Assembly: GCA_033002965.1 (NCBI GenBank)
Contig: JAURVB010000659.1
Coordinates: forward strand, 1-64,000
DNA: 64,000 nucleotides
Origin: Piper betle
Taxonomy: Eukaryota > Streptophyta > Magnoliopsida > Piperales > Piperaceae
Reading direction: 5' to 3'
Shown: positions 33,445 through 45,138 of the stretch, piece by piece
Position numbering within the stretch: position 1 is the stretch's first letter
Layout: every line of letters begins with the position of its first letter
Program-made: the position numbers and the translations under genes
The notes under the pieces: generated by a model
Seen by the model: only the letters and a program-made list of their open reading frames with translations
Told to the model about the DNA's origin: nothing
Databases searched by the model: none

Positions 33445-34345
33445 TTCTATTATTTTAAAAAATAATATCTATTATATCTCTCTATTTATATCTATATTTA
33501 GAGGAATTTACGATAAGAAGATACAATATTCATGATTCAATGTGCTTCATCAAAGTTTTACCCTTAGATAGGGTTTGAGCGGAAAAGTGGTAAATAAAAA
33601 GAGTGGTTGGTTTGGGCAAAAAATTTCTTTAAAAAAAATAGTGTGGGCTTTCTTTTTTCGAGTAACTTGCGAACTTTTTTATTAATTAAAAGAGAAAATA
33701 ACATAAGGATATAAAAGCTTAATTGTGGGCTAATTTATTCATGTTATAACCCAACCACTTTCAAAAAATAAGAGAAACTAATATAATTCTTTTTAAATTT
33801 TGTTGACTTTCTGGCATAAACTTACACAAATAAACCCTGACACGTACAAGCTAGTTTATAATGGATATGCATAAATAATAATTAATTTATTAAATTATTT
33901 TATAAAAAGAAATTAATTTCTAACTCAATAACTTTCTAATAGTTATATGGAATGAATGAAGTAATAATTTTTACAGAGTAATTTGAATAATTGGCTCATG
34001 TTTAAAATTGAGTAGGAACATGAATACAACACTACACAACCATCCACGCATGACCTTTATTTTATATTTTGACTCTTTAAATTAATGAAAAGAGTTTGTT
34101 AGTTCTTCCTAAGAAAAACAACCCACCTTTTTTAAGAAAATCTGCACCCATACTAGCCCGCCTATTTATTTCTCACTTTCCCACCTAAACCCATGTATAA
34201 GGGTATTTACTAGACTTAAAAAATACCATCAAATCGTAAAACTTTATTAAGACACCGTTGAATTGTGAATATTGTATCTTCTTACTGTTAAATCATCACT
34301 ATATCTACGTCTTTATTTATATTTATCAATTCTATATAAATAAAC
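33445..34345. mobile_element. TIR element with ~120-150 bp arms
   Basis: The left arm (about 33480-33600), reversed, reads TAAGGGTAAAACTTTGATGA, then GAATATTGTATCTTCTTA. The right arm (about 34190-34345) reads TAAGGG, AAAACTTTATTAAGACACC, then GAATATTGTATCTTCTTA. The interior is AT-rich and non-coding. Superfamily not assigned. Confidence 0.6.
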
Positions 34346-34351
34346 ATATAA

Positions 34352-34601
34352 TCTTTATTAATAAAAGGAGAATTTAATAATGACATGTAATTAAAAGTAG
34401 AAGATTTAACCAATTAAAATATAACAAAAAAATTCAAATTATAATGATAATTTATCTTCTCATTCCATTAGAATTTTATCTTTAAAGTCAATCAAAATAT
34501 TTAAGATATTAAATTATTATAATACTATCTTATTATTCAATTAAAATTTATCTATAAAATTAAAATTTATCTGTAGAAATCGCATATAATGAGACATCTA
34601 G
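34352..34601 (+). mobile_element. Mini-Helitron, 250 bp
   Basis: Starts TCTTTATTAATAAAAGGAG and ends GAGACATCTAG. It is preceded by A and followed by T, as expected for Helitron insertion between A and T with TC...CTRR ends. The 3' hairpin is weak (degenerate). Non-coding. Confidence 0.5.
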
Positions 34602-34619
34602 TACATAGTGTATATAGTG

Positions 34620-35430
34620 TATATATATATATAGTGAGAGGGGGGGGGGGTGGGAGAGATGATAAAATGAGAAACTTAATACAAGTGGATGCTCAAGATT
34701 AAATAGTGTGATTGAAATACCCTTCTATTAATTTTCCAAGAAACTTAATATAAATTGTTAGATCTTAATGGATGTTTAAGATTAAAAGTGGGCTTTTAAA
34801 TCAATTTAGTTCTAGTTATAAAATTAAAGTGCAAAAGACATTGATTTGTGAAATCTATTTATTAAAAAAAACATGGTTCAATAATAAGAAGGGGGTTTCA
34901 TGACTATTCTTGTTATTTGTGTAATCTTGATTCTATATATGATGATTGGGGATATTCAATTAGAGGAAAAATAATGGAAGTAATGGAACAAGCAAAAAGG
35001 GAAAAAAATTTTTGATTGACTATGTAGAAGAACATACAGAGGAGAGACGGAGGTAAAGACTAAAGAATATGATATGAGGAGGCAAATAATTATTAGAAGA
35101 AAATTTTAATGCAAAGGAGAAGGATGTAATCAGGGAGGAGAGACTTAATGAGATGAAATACCCTTCCACTAGTTTAAGGAAGGGTTGCATGCGGAATACG
35201 ATGAGGAGAAAAAATTAGTAGAAGGGTATTTCAATCAAACTAAAAGTTTACTTAAAAGTCAATCTAATGGTTTATATTAAATTTCTCAGAAAATTAATGG
35301 AATGATATTTCAATCACATACAAAGCTTATTTAAAAGCTTACTTTTAATCTGGAGCACCCATCAAGATCTAATGGTTTATATTAAGTTTCTTACCTCACT
35401 CAGTTTCCTATTGTATCATATATATATCAG
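34620..35430. mobile_element. TIR element with repeated subterminal motif, in TA tracts
   Basis: The left end (about 34660-34800) carries GAGAAACTTAATACAAGTGG, GATTGAAATACCCTTCTA and TTAGATCTTAATGGATG. The right end reversed (about 35405-35230) carries AAGAAACTTAATATAAACC, TTAGATCTTGATGGGTGCTC and GATTGAAATATCATTCCA, then a second GATTGAAATACCCTTCTA. The arms are about 150 bp with internal reiteration. TA-rich runs flank both sides (about 34618-34631 and 35418-35470). No coding capacity was found. Confidence 0.6.
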
Positions 35431-35489
35431 TATATCATATATATACGTATTATATATGATAGTATATATACTATATTTCTGCCCCATTT

Positions 35490-36810
35490 TGATCTTGATA
35501 GTATAGATCATATTTGTTAAAATGAGTCGGCTGATCAGGCTATTGGTGGCTGAATCCTGCCAGATGGCATTGGGTCTAGCCACCCCCCGCCGGATCAGGC
35601 CAAGGGGCAGGTAGTCCTAGATCACATTTGGTTGGATCCGACCACTGGCAGCCAGAAACACCTACCATTTGTTTTTTAAAAAAGGAAATCTACATCAGCA
35701 GCCATTCTCGCCTCCGGCAATGAGATCCGACCAAGTGCGACAGGATCTGGTTGCACCTTGGCTGGATCCGGCATGGGGACAGCCAAACCCGCCGCTTCTA
35801 GGCAAATCTCATCACCAGCGGCCATAACAATTTTTTTTAAAGTATGATGGCCCATCCGGCCGACCCCTGGTCGGAACCTACCGCTAGAGGGCAAATCCAG
35901 CCGTGAGCTGCTGTCGACAGTAGCAGTGCTTAGATTTTTTTTTTTTGAAGATGGCTCGTCAGGGCCACGACGAGAATGTTTAAGCATATGAAACATCTGA
36001 CAAAGCATATGAGCACATCTTGTCTACCAGCCTCCCGCATCGACCACTCTCTTGTGTGCCACTCTTTCTCATCAAGTGACTCGATAAGCCGACAATCCTT
36101 ACCGTCAGCCTCCTCCCTCATCCATCACTCTTTCCCCTTAGCCTAAAATCTGATCTTCTATCGCAATCTAATCATCTTTATCTTTATCTGCTGCTCCTAC
36201 TCACAAGCTCTAACTCCTCAATCCAGCAAAGAAAACACTCATTTGAGTGAGGTGTCTTGGTGAGCGGATTAGAATTAGAGCTGACATCATCAAATCGGGC
36301 AGAAGTAGAATTACGTGACTCTCACCGAGGAAGCTGACAACCTGCAGCAAGAGCATAACCCAATCATTTATATTTACCTTTATTGGGTTCTCCTCGTGCA
36401 AAGCAGTAGGCTACGGGGTCAACAGCTAGTGACTCAATATGTTCTCGGTACTTAAATTGTAAGAGTGTAATAAAAATTTTCTTAGCTTGCAGTTGAAAAT
36501 CAATATTCAAGAGCAAATTACGGAGGTATATACTTTATCTAAAACTAATTCCATAAAATTAACATCATTTACATGTAAAATAAGTTAACATAAGTGAAAT
36601 CAAAGACTTTATATAAAACTACAAAATAGGCTTAGTTTATCTATACTAACATCCAGAACTTATCTAAACAAAGACGTATATATTGCTATTTACGTTTGAG
36701 CAAATAAAACCACAAACATGAAGATTAATCTATCTTTTTCCATACTCAATCGTACAACCCAAATTTGATGGGTGCAAAGAGTACTCTTTGTAACAAGGCC
36801 AAGAGTAACT
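35490..36810. other. Repeat-like DNA without a recognised gene
   Basis: The first part (about 35520-36130) is moderately GC-rich with recurring GGATC(C/A)GG/CCGGATC phrases and an open minus-strand frame of 110 residues. That frame has no homology I recognise and runs through a poly-A tract. The rest is AT-rich. Probably an old transposon. Confidence 0.4.
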
Positions 36811-36811
36811 A

Positions 36812-36845
<34 letters not shown>

Positions 36846-36848
<3 letters not shown>

Positions 36849-38884
36849 CGCTATCATGTGCTGCTTCTTTTTGGCTGCGCATGTAGCGCCTCCAATCGTG
36901 GGCCACTGGATTTCGATCCAACAGCCTACACACCCTGCCCACCAGCCCGCCTGCGACCGACTGACCCGTCTGCCCGCCCACCTGCCCGTCGCCCCCCTTG
37001 CCTCTCCTTGTCGTCGCCCGCCCATGCCAAGCCATTGTGGCCTCCCCCTCGCCCCCTTGCCCCTGCCACCATTCGCGGTTGGCCGTAAACGGTGGCAGGG
37101 GTGGTGTTGGCATAGGGCGGCGGCAGACAGTGGCTGGTGTTACGGGGTTTAGCTCGTGGGACGGTCGAGAGCTAGGGTTTGGCGGTTGTCCCTAGCATTC
37201 CCGCGTCCAAGTCGGGTGGCCGGTGCTATCCGAGTGTTGAACAACCTACCGAGCATTTATCCGTGATGTGGGCAAGTCCAAGGTCTGACTGGCGCATGTG
37301 GTCTATCGGGCGAGTTGCTGTGCAGGCGAGCTACCGTGCAGTACCGATAGCAGGCTGTGGCGGACAATTGGTCGGTAAGGAGTACCGAGCAGGCCGCTAC
37401 CTGGTACCGAGTGTGGTGCGGGTTCCAGGCGCGTGCAAGGTCAGGCGCAGCCGGGGCATTCTACCGAGCAGCGTGGCGGGTAGAAGTGCGGGTTCCGGAT
37501 GCGTGGGATGCGAGCGACCAAGCATCATGACCAGGCGAGCCAGGCACCAGGGCCGTGCACTATCATGCAAATGGGCAGTAGTCACGGGTGCGCAGGTGTG
37601 CAGGTGATCGAGCCAAGGAGCGGCAGGGGTTATCGTGCACGCGCATGGGTGCTGTGGAACGGGCAGACCAGGGTTCAGTACTGGGGTCGCTGGTTCGATA
37701 AGGCGACCACACCACACCCAGGAGGGGTTCGGTGCTGGGTCGAACCAAGGATGCGATCAGTCTTTTGCGCCACACCCAGGGGTAGGCTTTCCGGTAATTT
37801 TGCTGGAATCCCAGGGGTGAGTGATGACAAGGCTTGGAGCATGAGGACCGTTGATCGTGGATTGGACGGTGAGGATGCAAGCTGGGGACGTGGTGCCCAC
37901 TAGTCCGGAAGGTCTATATAAGGAGATGCCATCCTTGTGTAGAAATCAGAACAACAAAAGAGAGTTGAGTGTGTGAGTGATCTCAGTGGGGGAGTGAAAC
38001 TTGGTCGGGCAAGGGGACGCCTTGGGGTTACTGCAGTCAGGCCGAGGAGGGTCTGGAACACCAAGGGGGATTACCGGGGTAGTCGTCGTCCGCCTTTAGG
38101 GTCAAGGCTCACACACCTGTTGTTCGGCAACCCTGCGCGGTGAACCGAGGGTTGGGTGAAGTCCTGTCGAGTGAGGGTCGAGAGGCACGGTCGTGGGGTT
38201 TGCATGTCCACGACCGGCGGGTAGTCTAGAGGGATTACCTGTGTATATCCTGTATTCACGTTGTAAGAATAGAGGTTGGGATTTATCCTGTAATTGGTGT
38301 GATGTATCCGTCATGTTTGTGCACCGTGGTCTAGACCAGTGATTCCGTGGTCTAGGGGCACCGAGCAGGGTACTCGGTACGTGGGGCGGTAATCACTTGT
38401 GACTTGGTGATCGGTGTGTGTGTTCGGTACAGGGGCTGGTAACCTGGTTACGGTACGCATGCGTTGGTAGCTGGGCGCGGTACCGGGACTGGGTGCGTGC
38501 GATACTTGCAGGCGTGCGGTCCGAGGCCGCTGTGCACCACAGCACGTTGGGGTGCGGAGGTGGTGTTGGCTGGTGTTTCCAGGGAGGGAAACACGCCGCA
38601 CAGTGGCAGTTTGGGCGAAAAATTTATCCCCTAAACTGACCCCTGTGACGGCTGGTGTGGGGGTGGTGGTGGCCGGGGTGGGCGGGTGGGCAGGCGGCGG
38701 TAGGGGCCAGTGGGTGGGGTCGCGGGCGGTGGGGTCGCGGTCGGATAGGTCGGTTCGGTCACTGGCAGACGGGCTAGCGGGCAGGGGAGCGTTAGATCAA
38801 AACCTAGCAACCCATGATTGGGGAGGCAGCTGCATGTACTGCCAAAAAGAGGCATCGCATAGTAGTGCATAGCAGCCTCTTCAA

Positions 38885-38885
<1 letters not shown>
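36846..38885. mobile_element. 2 kb TIR element (Mutator-like?) inserted in a TA tract
   Basis: The left end (about 36858-36975) reads TTCTTTTTGGCTGCGCATG, then CCTCCAATCGTGGGCC, GATCCAACAG and a CCTGCCC-rich stretch. The right end reversed (about 38872-38760) reads CCTCTTTTTGGCAGTACATG, CCTCCCCAATCATGGG, GATCTAACG, CCCCTGCCCGC. The inverted arms are therefore at least 110 bp. TA runs lie on both sides (36816-36845 and 38908-38949). No transposase seen; the interior is largely a solo LTR. Confidence 0.65.
37138..38650 (+). mobile_element. Solo LTR (1.5 kb) nested in the TIR element
   Basis: Starts TGTTACGGGG and ends CCCCTGTGACG, imperfect inverted termini, with GCTGG repeated on each side (37133-37137 and 38651-38655). 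Inside, GGTCTATATAAGGAG (about 37910-37924) is a TATA box, followed by a leader-like block as in an LTR U3-R junction. No retroviral proteins are encoded. The terminal CA is mutated to CG. Confidence 0.6.
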
Positions 38886-38965
<80 letters not shown>

Positions 38966-38967
38966 AG
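38886..38967. repeat. Compound (CA)n(TA)n(GA)n microsatellite
   Basis: About 11 CA units, then about 21 TA units, then about 8 GA units, between the TIR element and a WD40 gene shard. Confidence 0.9.
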
Positions 38968-39100
38968 GAAGTTCTATTAAATTGCATTGACCATCTAGCT
39001 GCTTAATTAGCATGCAAACTTTTAACATCATCAAAGGGTTAGTGCATTTGGGAAGCAATGAGCAATGAAGATCCCTATAAAAAATGATTAAATAAGCATG
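38968..39100 (-). pseudogene. Copy of the last exon of the WD40 gene
   Basis: Reversed, it reads ATAGGGATCTTCATTG, then TTCCCAAATGCAC, TTGATGATGTTAAAAGTTTGC and CAGCTAGATGGTCAATGC. This matches the final exon acceptor, coding part, TAG stop and 3' untranslated region at 32225-32335. An extra A and an altered stretch before the stop break the frame. It is truncated at the microsatellite. Confidence 0.9.
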
Positions 39101-39298
39101 GTCAGATAATACCAATTATTTATCAACATAACATTTTGACAGCAAGGCTTAAGGCGTATTTTAATAAAGATATTAGAACCTAGTGAACAACATGCAAGAC
39201 AGTCTTGAATTGTAAATAGTATATTAAAATACCCTTTAATTATAAATTCCTCTACATTTGAATGTCTCATTATCTAATATTTGCAAGTGCAACAAGCA

Positions 39299-39345
39299 CA
39301 TGATCATTGCAATTTAATGGAACTTCCTCCATATTCACATCTTTC
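39299..39345 (+). repeat. Second copy of the WD40 gene 3' untranslated segment
   Basis: TGATCATTGCAATTTAATGG, then AACTTCCTCCATATT, matches 32308-32343 in the same orientation. With the shard at 38968 it forms an inverted pair. Confidence 0.7.
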
Positions 39346-40659
39346 AAAGGTTACTCCTTGCTTAGAGGCTACAGCAAGGTAACTACATTTGTAGATTTTG
39401 TTGTTTCCTTTTTTGGAGTAATAAAAGCATAATTTCAAATATTAGTAATTGTGGTTGGTGGGACTTGAACTGCCGACCTGTAGCTGGCTAGTGTCATCAT
39501 TGCTAATAGAAATAATATTTATTGGTCAATCCCTAACATTGAAGAATTTATAATAAATTATAAAAATTAGCTCTGATAAAATAATAATTATTTATACAAA
39601 ATGGTAATAATTCTTCATAATTACTGATTTTTTTAATATAAGTATTTAAGCCCATTTTAAATTGCTAATATTAAATTAAATAAACTATGACTAATAATGA
39701 AACTTATAATTTTTATAAAAAGTTACGTATTAATTATTTTTAAATCAGGTATAACATAGTAAATTCTGTTGATACCACATATATCGTGTACCGGCCACAA
39801 ATCTGTATGTAATGGCCGGTAGGATATTTAAAACTATGAACAAAAGCCCAGGCTTCAAGTTGCAGCGTTGATTTTATTTTGGTCATTTGATGAAGAATCA
39901 ATGGGATCAGATACAAAAATTAGAGCTTTGGTTGCAAAATTAGCCGCATTCTTTTATTTATGTTCATCAAATCTACCGGTGCATATTTTGTATGTAACTT
40001 TTGAACGTAGCAGATTATTTGTATAACAATTGATGTTTCTGACACTTGATTTTGGAAACCAGATTATTATATATAGAATAAATATCAAAAATTGAAATTT
40101 TTTTAGTTACTTGGCTAATGAAGCATGGTTTCATAATTTCATAAGCAAGTAGATTTCGGATATTCTAAAATATTGCAAATGATGAAATTTCTCTTCCACT
40201 CGTGGGTGCAAGAAATTAGTCGATTTAAATCAAATCAGAAAAGACTCCACTTTGAAAAAGCATACAAATCAGTTATTGGTAAAAATCGATCAATCAATCA
40301 ACCGATTTGAACCAATCTGTGAATCGGCCAATTTAAGCCAATTCTGGAGGGCGGCAGGGATGGGTGGCGAGGGCGAAAATGTCCTTGACATGAACATAGA
40401 ACAAGTACTTCATGAAAGAATAAGGTTACTGGCTGAATGTCCTTTTTACAAACTTTAGAGCTAAATTGGAGTTATTACTATACAATGCGCAAGTTTGCAT
40501 ATTTTCAAGGATGTTCTTTTACAAATAGCAAAGTTTCTGTAAAATCAGTAAGCAATGGCTTTACCAAATACATGTACTCAAAATAATTAGGGCACAAAGA
40601 GGCGCTAACAGAGCAGGAGTACCCAACTGCTAAATAAAGAGAAGTAGCAGCTACTCTAA
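39346..40659. other. Intergenic DNA with repeat fragments
   Basis: No gene. Contains a perfect 9-bp inverted repeat (TACCGGCCA...TGGCCGGTA, 39789-39821) and an AATCGGCCAATTTAAGCC phrase (about 40320) like the GC-rich repeat at 9.25 kb. The SAM carrier 3' untranslated region should lie near 40500-40659. Confidence 0.5.
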
Positions 40660-43600
40660 TCATTCCCTCTTTGAAGTTTCCGATACTTGAACCACTTGAC
40701 GCCTCTGCGAGAGTAGCATCTTTGTTCTCTCTAGCACACCAAAAAATATTGAGCCACCAATTCCAATCCAAAGCACCCTGGGCCCAATCCCCTGAATAAT
40801 GAACTTAAACATCAAAAACTTTACATTTCAAAGCCGGCTAACATATTTAAACACAAATCTAATATGCTTACGAGCAGGATTTATAACAGAGAAAAGAGTA
40901 ACCGAAAACATGGAACAATGATGCAAGAATGACACTGAAATATTGCAGGAGTCTCTGGAAGTGTTAAGCCTTTTAGGTTTCCAGGAATGAATAGAAACTA
41001 CTATACCATTCCTCCCGGTATCTTGGTATACAAATATGACTGATTTTTTGCGATCTCAACTCTTTTCATAATCAAACTGTATGGCATGGTGATAAAAGAA
41101 CACAGTGGTAAGCTTTCAAAATGATGCTGCAATGAAAAAATTCATCACTAGGTGATGATGACAAAGTAAATTATAGATAATTTGAGGATGCTGGTAAAAG
41201 AACTTTATTCATTGAAAGTAATGATAATAAATTCTCATTAAATGACTGAACTCAAATGGCTAAGAAATGTACATTAAAAATAAAACTGAATATGTAGTTC
41301 CTGCATTAAGCAGAAAGACATAACGTAGCAAACCTTCAAGAGGGCGCCAGTTCCTTCTTCTCTAACAATTGTCTGAAAACAATCAAAGACACCTTTGTAC
41401 TGAATGGCTGATCCCTATTGAGCAGCCTCAAAGTATAAGTAATGCCTCATACGTCACAAACTAGGAACTGAGCATACATTAAGACAATTTTCAATCGGAA
41501 CACTCATTATTTAGTGCAACGCAAGTACCTGAACCATTAACCTTGTCTTAATAACATCAAGAGGAGTAGTTATTGCTCCCGTAATTGCACCTAAAATTAT
41601 CAATGCAAGGTGAAGACTTCCACAAAATCCATTGAACATACAAAGTGCCAACATGCAACATCAAGTACACAATCAGAAATAAAACAGACAAACAAACAAA
41701 ACAATGTTAACCTACCTGCAAGAGCACCAATTATTGCATTTTCTGGGTCGTTTAGATCCCTTTTAGCCTAAAGGATAAAAAGAAAAATTGTATAATCAGA
41801 TTTTTTTAGAGGTTGAAAAGAAGTGTGCTGATGAATAATAAAAATACTGCCTATGACTCCTTGTACAATCTTGATTTTCTTTAGGGAAAAATGCGCTGCT
41901 TGAACAAATGCTACCAACACTTGTGAGGAAGATAACCATATTCAGAATTAGAGTTAAAGAAACGTTACAAGAAACTTACTGCAAGTCTATATCCTATACG
42001 AAGCTGCTCATAAAGGCAGAACTGGATAGCATCAAATGGCAAATCCCGTAACAAAAATGAGCTATATCCCTGTGTAAGCAAAGCAAGTATCTGTTACATG
42101 TACATCTTGCACCAAAGTGATTGGCCTCCTTCCTCTAAGAGCTCCAGTTGATCAACCACCACCACAAAATCAGCACACATAGAAGCCTCTTATGAAGAGG
42201 ATATTTATGTCTAATGAATGGAAAAATTAAACCTCAGAATATCACCCATAGCAGCAAAATTTAGCTTTGCTTAAAATTACCGCATAAAGCCCTTTGAAAC
42301 CCTCCTGCTTAATGATGAGACGAACTGCATCTGGAGCTGAAACAAATTGTCCAGTTTGCATCCTCTGCTTTACAACCTGTATTTTGAAATAGTGAATGCA
42401 GGTCAGAAACAAATACAATATCCAAACCTCAAGACTTATTGTTCAATCTAATATTCATTGATTTTAACTAGATTATTCTACTCTAAAATCTGAAACATCA
42501 TTTGCATAATTCAAAATGCACGGGATATTTCCAACACATTTTCTGTGAGACCTGTAATTCAGCCAGTTCTATAAGCTTATTGTTATGTCATTTAGCTACA
42601 TCCAACAAAATGCATACCTTTCCTAAATTTTGCATACAAATTTCTAGAATCATCGTCTACAAGGCAGAAGCTTTGTACCAATACTCATTATAAGAAAAAA
42701 ATCTAAGAAAAAAGAGATAACACCTCTGTTGGAACTCGAACAAGAGAAGAAACTGCTCCTGCAATGGCTCCAGCAGCCTGCAAGAGGATATAAAATCAAA
42801 ATAACATGGAGTTCGTTCATATAAGAGAGAAAGAGAGATAGATGAGACCATGAGTGTAGAATTAAATTCAATCCATCTAAAGAGTATTTCTTTGATAACG
42901 GAGTTTATAACCAGTTTCCTTCCAAAGCTCCGGCTAAAAATTCTCACGAATGTTAATACATCAGAAACTTAACGAGGTAAGGAAAGGGCGAATGTTTAGA
43001 TTTGTATTATGTAGAGCGTGGGAAGATAGCTTACTGCTGGACAGATAATAACAAATGTGATGATGCTATAGCTAAAATCACATAAATTGCACTACCAAAT
43101 ATATTATATTTTATTTATAATAAGGCAAACAACAGCTGGAGCTTCACGACAAAAGCGCTAAATTTTTAACATTCCATTATAAACAATGATCTTACCAGAT
43201 GAGCACAAGCACTAAGATTTTCTGGGAAGATTTTCAAGAGTTTTTGCTTTCCAGGCTCATAGATACCCAAAAATATAGCTGAAGCCCTAAAGTATCAAAT
43301 AAATAGCCCAAGTACATCAAAGAGGAAGATGGTAAAAAGCATATTTTGATGCACCCAACAGTTTCATCCACTTAGAACAAACCACAGTACTGATGCGGAC
43401 ATGTTGGAAGATAATGTAGCTAAATATAACCATCAGAAAATTAAAAGCCGCTATCATATCCCAAATAGTACCTTTCTAGCATAGATTAGAAACAATCAAA
43501 TGGAAGTTATACAAAAATAAGGAGAAAAACGCAGAATTTTTTTCAAACATTTCACTTTGATAAAACTAGGCAAAATGTCACGCCATGAGCGACCTATACC

Positions 43601-45138
43601 GGATAAATTTTAATTTTATACATAATCTCAATGAATAATAAGATAGACTTTAATAATTTAATATCATAGATATAGATAGTGATTGACTTTAAATATATAT
43701 CCTATTTTAATGAAAAAATGAATTATAATTATTTGATTTTTTATTATATTTTTTCAAGACAATTAAATAGACTCTTATTAGTAGGAAGTTAAAAATTGAG
43801 GTTAGCCGGAACCTGTGACCTTTTACATTGAAAGATATTTTTATTATTTTTTTAAGAAATTGAGGTTATCGAGATTCGAACTAGTAACCCTTTGCAGGAG
43901 ATATTTTTATTGTATTTTTAAAAAAATTTCTTGTATTTTGATTGGTTGACTCTCCTACTTTGAATTTCAGACCAATATTGAGTTTCTCTTTTATTAACAA
44001 AAGTAGATTGTACAACATAAAAACAACAAGAAAATCATGTAGTGTAAAAGTAAAAAATTATCATTAATAATGTTGGATTCTATCAGACAAAATTATTTTA
44101 TGAAAAAAACTGTCATATTTCTGTGAAAGGGAAAGTAGTTACTCACGGTAAAACCCCTACAAGATTACTAGCTAGACCAGAATACAAACCCTTGAAAACT
44201 ATCTTCCCTCCACCATGGGCGGCCTGCAACACATCAAAAGGCAGATAAAACACTTAAACCCCCATTGATAGGTGATAAAGGACAAAAACTATTAGTACTA
44301 AAAGGCCTTAAATGTTGCATTATCTTTCCAGCAAGAATAAGAAATGGAAATCATACTAAAGAATAAAATGAAGTCCTCATGATTTAAGTGGAAGATTGCA
44401 AAGAAACGGGTGACAAAGTGATACCTGAAGTCTAGTCTTTATTGTATCAATTGGGTATAAAGCTGTTTCAGCAACAACTCCAGCCATCCCACCAGCTATA
44501 ACCCCATCTGTTATAACGTGATAATACATTAGCTCTAGAAATTCTCAATAATAATATAAAGCCAGATAGAGATATTCTTCTATACCCAACTTTGTAATTT
44601 ACTATTTTCGCATTCATTTACAATTTTTTTCACCAGTTCCTTCTGTTTTTACAGATAATCTTCCTACAAGAAAATTATACGTTAATAATGGTGGCTCCTA
44701 CTAGATCTTTTTTTCTAAAAAACAATTGAAAGAAACCAGACAACTATTGGAATCAACAAATAAACCTTTGACAATGGACGAGAAAAAGCTAAAACTCTTA
44801 GATTTTGCAATGATATACACTTTCAACATGCATTGAACAGACGGAAAACTAGTAATCAAACCATTACCGAACAACGCATGTAAAAAATCAGATGGCTTTC
44901 GATCTTGGACCGTGGCTGCTGCAAAAACTTCGAGTCCATAGATCGCAAGCCACAACATTTATTTTTAATAGCATCTGCAAAATGACAAATTTTTCGTGTA
45001 AAAAATTAACATGCGTGTAGCAATTATTCAATGCCCTATATCTAGAGGCTCAATTCTCCAACCACCTGCTTTAGCACTCCCAGGGAAAATTGACAGGGAG
45101 CAGCTTTTATCCTCCACCACCAAAACAGGAGGACCCAT
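40660..45138 (-). CDS. SAMC: S-adenosylmethionine carrier (mitochondrial carrier family)
   Basis: Encodes the SAMC inner-membrane carrier that brings S-adenosylmethionine into plastids and mitochondria in exchange for S-adenosylhomocysteine. Coding exons from the start: 45138-45066, 44927(or 44918)-44868, 44507-44425, 44223-44147, 43286-43196, 42777-42724, 42376-42281, 42069-41980, 41767-41716, 41590-41529, 41414-41334, 40791-40660; all phases agree. The product is about 316 (or 313) residues against 325 in Arabidopsis. The three carrier signatures are present: YPIDTIKTRLQ, VPTEVVKQRMQ and TPLDVIKTRLMVQ. SAMC-typical stretches include LLRDLPFDAIQFCLYEQL and GIGPRVLWIGIGGSIFFGVL. The N-terminus (MGPPVLVVEDKS) resembles the rice protein. 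Exon 2 has two in-frame acceptors nine bases apart. Confidence 0.93.
43795..43925. repeat. Two tRNA-like/SINE-like tandem units in a SAM carrier intron
   Basis: Two units of about 60 bp each start TTGAGGTTA and contain, in reverse, a B-box-like core (GGTTCCGGC or GTTCGAATCTC), then AGATATTTTTATT. They resemble degenerate tRNA-derived repeats. Confidence 0.4.

Noticed and set aside
35676..36121. Minus-strand frames of 63 and 110 residues
   Set aside because: No homology, repeat-like composition, frame crosses a poly-A tract.
39450..39490. tRNA-like phrase (GGGACTTGAACTGCCGACCT)
   Set aside because: Only a B-box-like half; no acceptor stem or anticodon arm could be paired.
44956..44958. ATG at 44958 as the start of the SAM carrier
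   Set aside because: It yields a shorter, unconserved start. Splicing from 45066 to the acceptor at 44927 or 44918 gives an MGPP start like rice and a more usual length.
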